Assembly: GCA_021151835.1 (NCBI GenBank)
Contig: JAGKWO010000099.1
Coordinates: 1-6,766 of the forward strand
Direction of reading: 5' to 3'
From: Gammaproteobacteria bacterium
GTDB taxonomy: Bacteria > Pseudomonadota > Gammaproteobacteria > Pseudomonadales > Cellvibrionaceae
Length of the DNA stretch: 6,766 nucleotides
The position numbers and the translations under genes were made by a program. The notes beneath the pieces were generated by a model, which was given only the letters and a program-made list of their open reading frames with translations, was not told the origin of the DNA and did no database searches. Below are positions 5,556 to 6,766 of this stretch, piece after piece (the stretch's first letter is position 1; each line of letters starts with the position of its first letter).

Positions 5556-6766
5556 TTAACTATTGGCCGCGGGTTCTTCTGTGGCTGCACCCAGCTTATC
5601 AAACACCTTTTCCAGATCCTTTTGTTTGTTTTTGCCGAAGCCGCCCAAGGCATTGATCGCGTGGCGGATGCGGGCGCGGCTCATGTCGGGGCCGATGATT
5701 TGCATGGAGTCCACTACCGAGAAGCTGGCGGTGGTGCCTGCGATTGCAACGAAGACCGGAGCTAGGGCGTCTTTGATCTTGATGCCCATTTGATCGGCGA
5801 GCAGTTTGAGTTCGGCAAACAGGTTGTCGCGCTCCCAGGTGCGCAGGGCTTCCAAGCGCCAGAGGGCGAATTGCAGATATTCTTTTTGCTTTTCGATATC
5901 CAGCTTATTGCCTGCGAAACTCGCTTCGGTCACCGGCATCATGCCGCTGACGAGGAAGCTGGCCAGTGGGGCGAAATCGCTCAGGGTGGTCATGCGCGAT
6001 TGGGCGTGAGGTAAGGCTTGCAGCAGGGTTTCTTTATTGAGTGCCCAACCGTGCAAACGCTCAGCAAGTTGTTCGACGGTGAAGTTCTCGCGAATCCACA
6101 GGCTGCTAAGCCAGTTGAGTTTTTCTACATCGAAAATCGGGCCACCTAATGACACGCGCAGCAGGTCGAAGTGCTGCTGCATTTCGGCGAGGGTAAATTT
6201 CTCGCGCTCGTCCGGCATTGACCAGCCCATGCGGCCGAGGTAGTTGAGCATGGCTTCAGGCAGATAACCCATGCGCTTGTAATAAAGGATGCTGGTGGGG
6301 TTTTTGCGTTTGCTGAGTTTGGATTTATCCGGGTTGCGCAGCAGCGGCAAGTGGCACAGCACCGGCGCTTGCCAGCCAAAGTATTCGTAGAGTTTCAAAT
6401 GCTTGGGCGCGGAGTTGATCCACTCTTCACCGCGAATCACGTGGGTGATTTGCATCAGGTGATCATCCACCACGTTGGCGAGGTGATAGGTGGGCATGCC
6501 GTCGCCTTTGAGCAGCACCTGCATATCCACTTGTGACCACTCGATCTCGATCTTGCCGCGCAGCATATCGTCGATTTCACACACGCCCTCTTCCGGGATT
6601 TTCATGCGAATCACGTAAGGCTCGCCGGCATCGAGTTTTGCTTGCACTTCGGCGGGCGATAATTTCAAACCGCGACCGTCGTACTTGGGCGTTTCACCGC
6701 GTGCTTGTTGTTCGCGGCGCATATCGTCCAGCTCTTCAGCGGTGGCGAAGCAATAAAAGGCATGGC
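5556..6766 (-). CDS. gltX: Glutamyl-tRNA synthetase, C-terminal part (5' end outside window)
   Basis: Cytosolic class I synthetase that charges tRNA-Glu using ATP. About 402 codons are visible; the frame runs off the right edge, so roughly the first hundred residues, including the HIGH motif, are missing. Seen in order: the GDGMPTYHLANVVDDHLM and ITHVIRGEEWINSAPKH blocks of the catalytic core; the KMSKS-type loop as KLSKR (codons at 6306-6320) in DKSKLSKRKNPTS; GYLPEAMLNYLGRMGW; SLGGPIFDVEKLNWL; and the helical anticodon-binding domain ending in GGFGKNKQKDLEKVFDKLG. The insertion reads AFYCFATAEEL followed by YDGRGLKL, lacking the C-x-C and C-x-H zinc ligands of the E. coli enzyme, as in Pseudomonas-type GltX. 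The stop is TAA at 5556-5558. The tRNA-Ala gene lies downstream on the same strand. Confidence 0.98.
   Translation of the reverse strand, partial: HAFYCFATAEELDDMRREQQARGETPKYDGRGLKLSPAEVQAKLDAGEPYVIRMKIPEEGVCEIDDMLRGKIEIEWSQVDMQVLLKGDGMPTYHLANVVDDHLMQITHVIRGEEWINSAPKHLKLYEYFGWQAPVLCHLPLLRNPDKSKLSKRKNPTSILYYKRMGYLPEAMLNYLGRMGWSMPDEREKFTLAEMQQHFDLLRVSLGGPIFDVEKLNWLSSLWIRENFTVEQLAERLHGWALNKETLLQALPHAQSRMTTLSDFAPLASFLVSGMMPVTEASFAGNKLDIEKQKEYLQFALWRLEALRTWERDNLFAELKLLADQMGIKIKDALAPVFVAIAGTTASFSVVDSMQIIGPDMSRARIRHAINALGGFGKNKQKDLEKVFDKLGAATEEPAANS

Noticed and set aside
5790..6536. Several forward open frames of 60-76 aa opposite gltX
   Set aside because: They are antisense to strongly conserved GltX coding sequence and have no domain or initiation signals.

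Overview
The window reads as a piece of gammaproteobacterial chromosome. The clearest anchor is the 3' part of gltX (glutamyl-tRNA synthetase), which resembles the Pseudomonas/Cellvibrio-type enzyme and is followed by tRNA-Ala(GGC), a gene order also seen around gltX in other gammaproteobacteria. A Cellvibrio-like or Pseudomonas-related host is my best guess, but genus cannot be settled from this sequence alone.

Layout from left to right. Positions 3-2297 hold a complete IS66-family insertion sequence with 17-bp imperfect terminal inverted repeats and three intact forward genes (tnpA, tnpB, tnpC). Positions 2230-5141 hold a reverse-strand, visibly AT-richer, tightly packed operon. In transcription order it encodes a PD-(D/E)XK nuclease-like protein (sce7726-like), an uncharacterised alpha/beta protein (sce7725-like) and a RES-domain protein with an N-terminal cysteine-rich extension. 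Positions 5309-5350 are a perfect 18-bp-stem terminator, 5368-5443 is tRNA-Ala(GGC) on the reverse strand, 5478-5506 is its strong sigma70-type promoter, and 5556 to the right edge is the 3' part of gltX, also reverse.

The most interesting element is the three-gene operon between a housekeeping tRNA and a transposon. Its content (a candidate nuclease, a protein of unknown function and a candidate NAD+-consuming RES effector, with no Xre-type antitoxin) suggests an uncharacterised defence or conflict system. This is inference from domains and organisation. The IS66 element has inserted into the 3' end of the RES gene: every RES signature residue is kept, but the native C-terminal tail is replaced by 22 residues read from the antisense strand of the transposon. 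The RES gene and tnpC therefore converge and overlap by 60 bp with no terminator between them. The two bases visible left of the IS do not agree with the 8-bp target duplication expected from the right flank, so the element may not be a simple recent insertion.

There is no gene-free stretch longer than 300 bases. The spacer between the operon and the terminator (5142-5308) is AT-rich; I see no convincing promoter in it, although the operon promoter should lie there.
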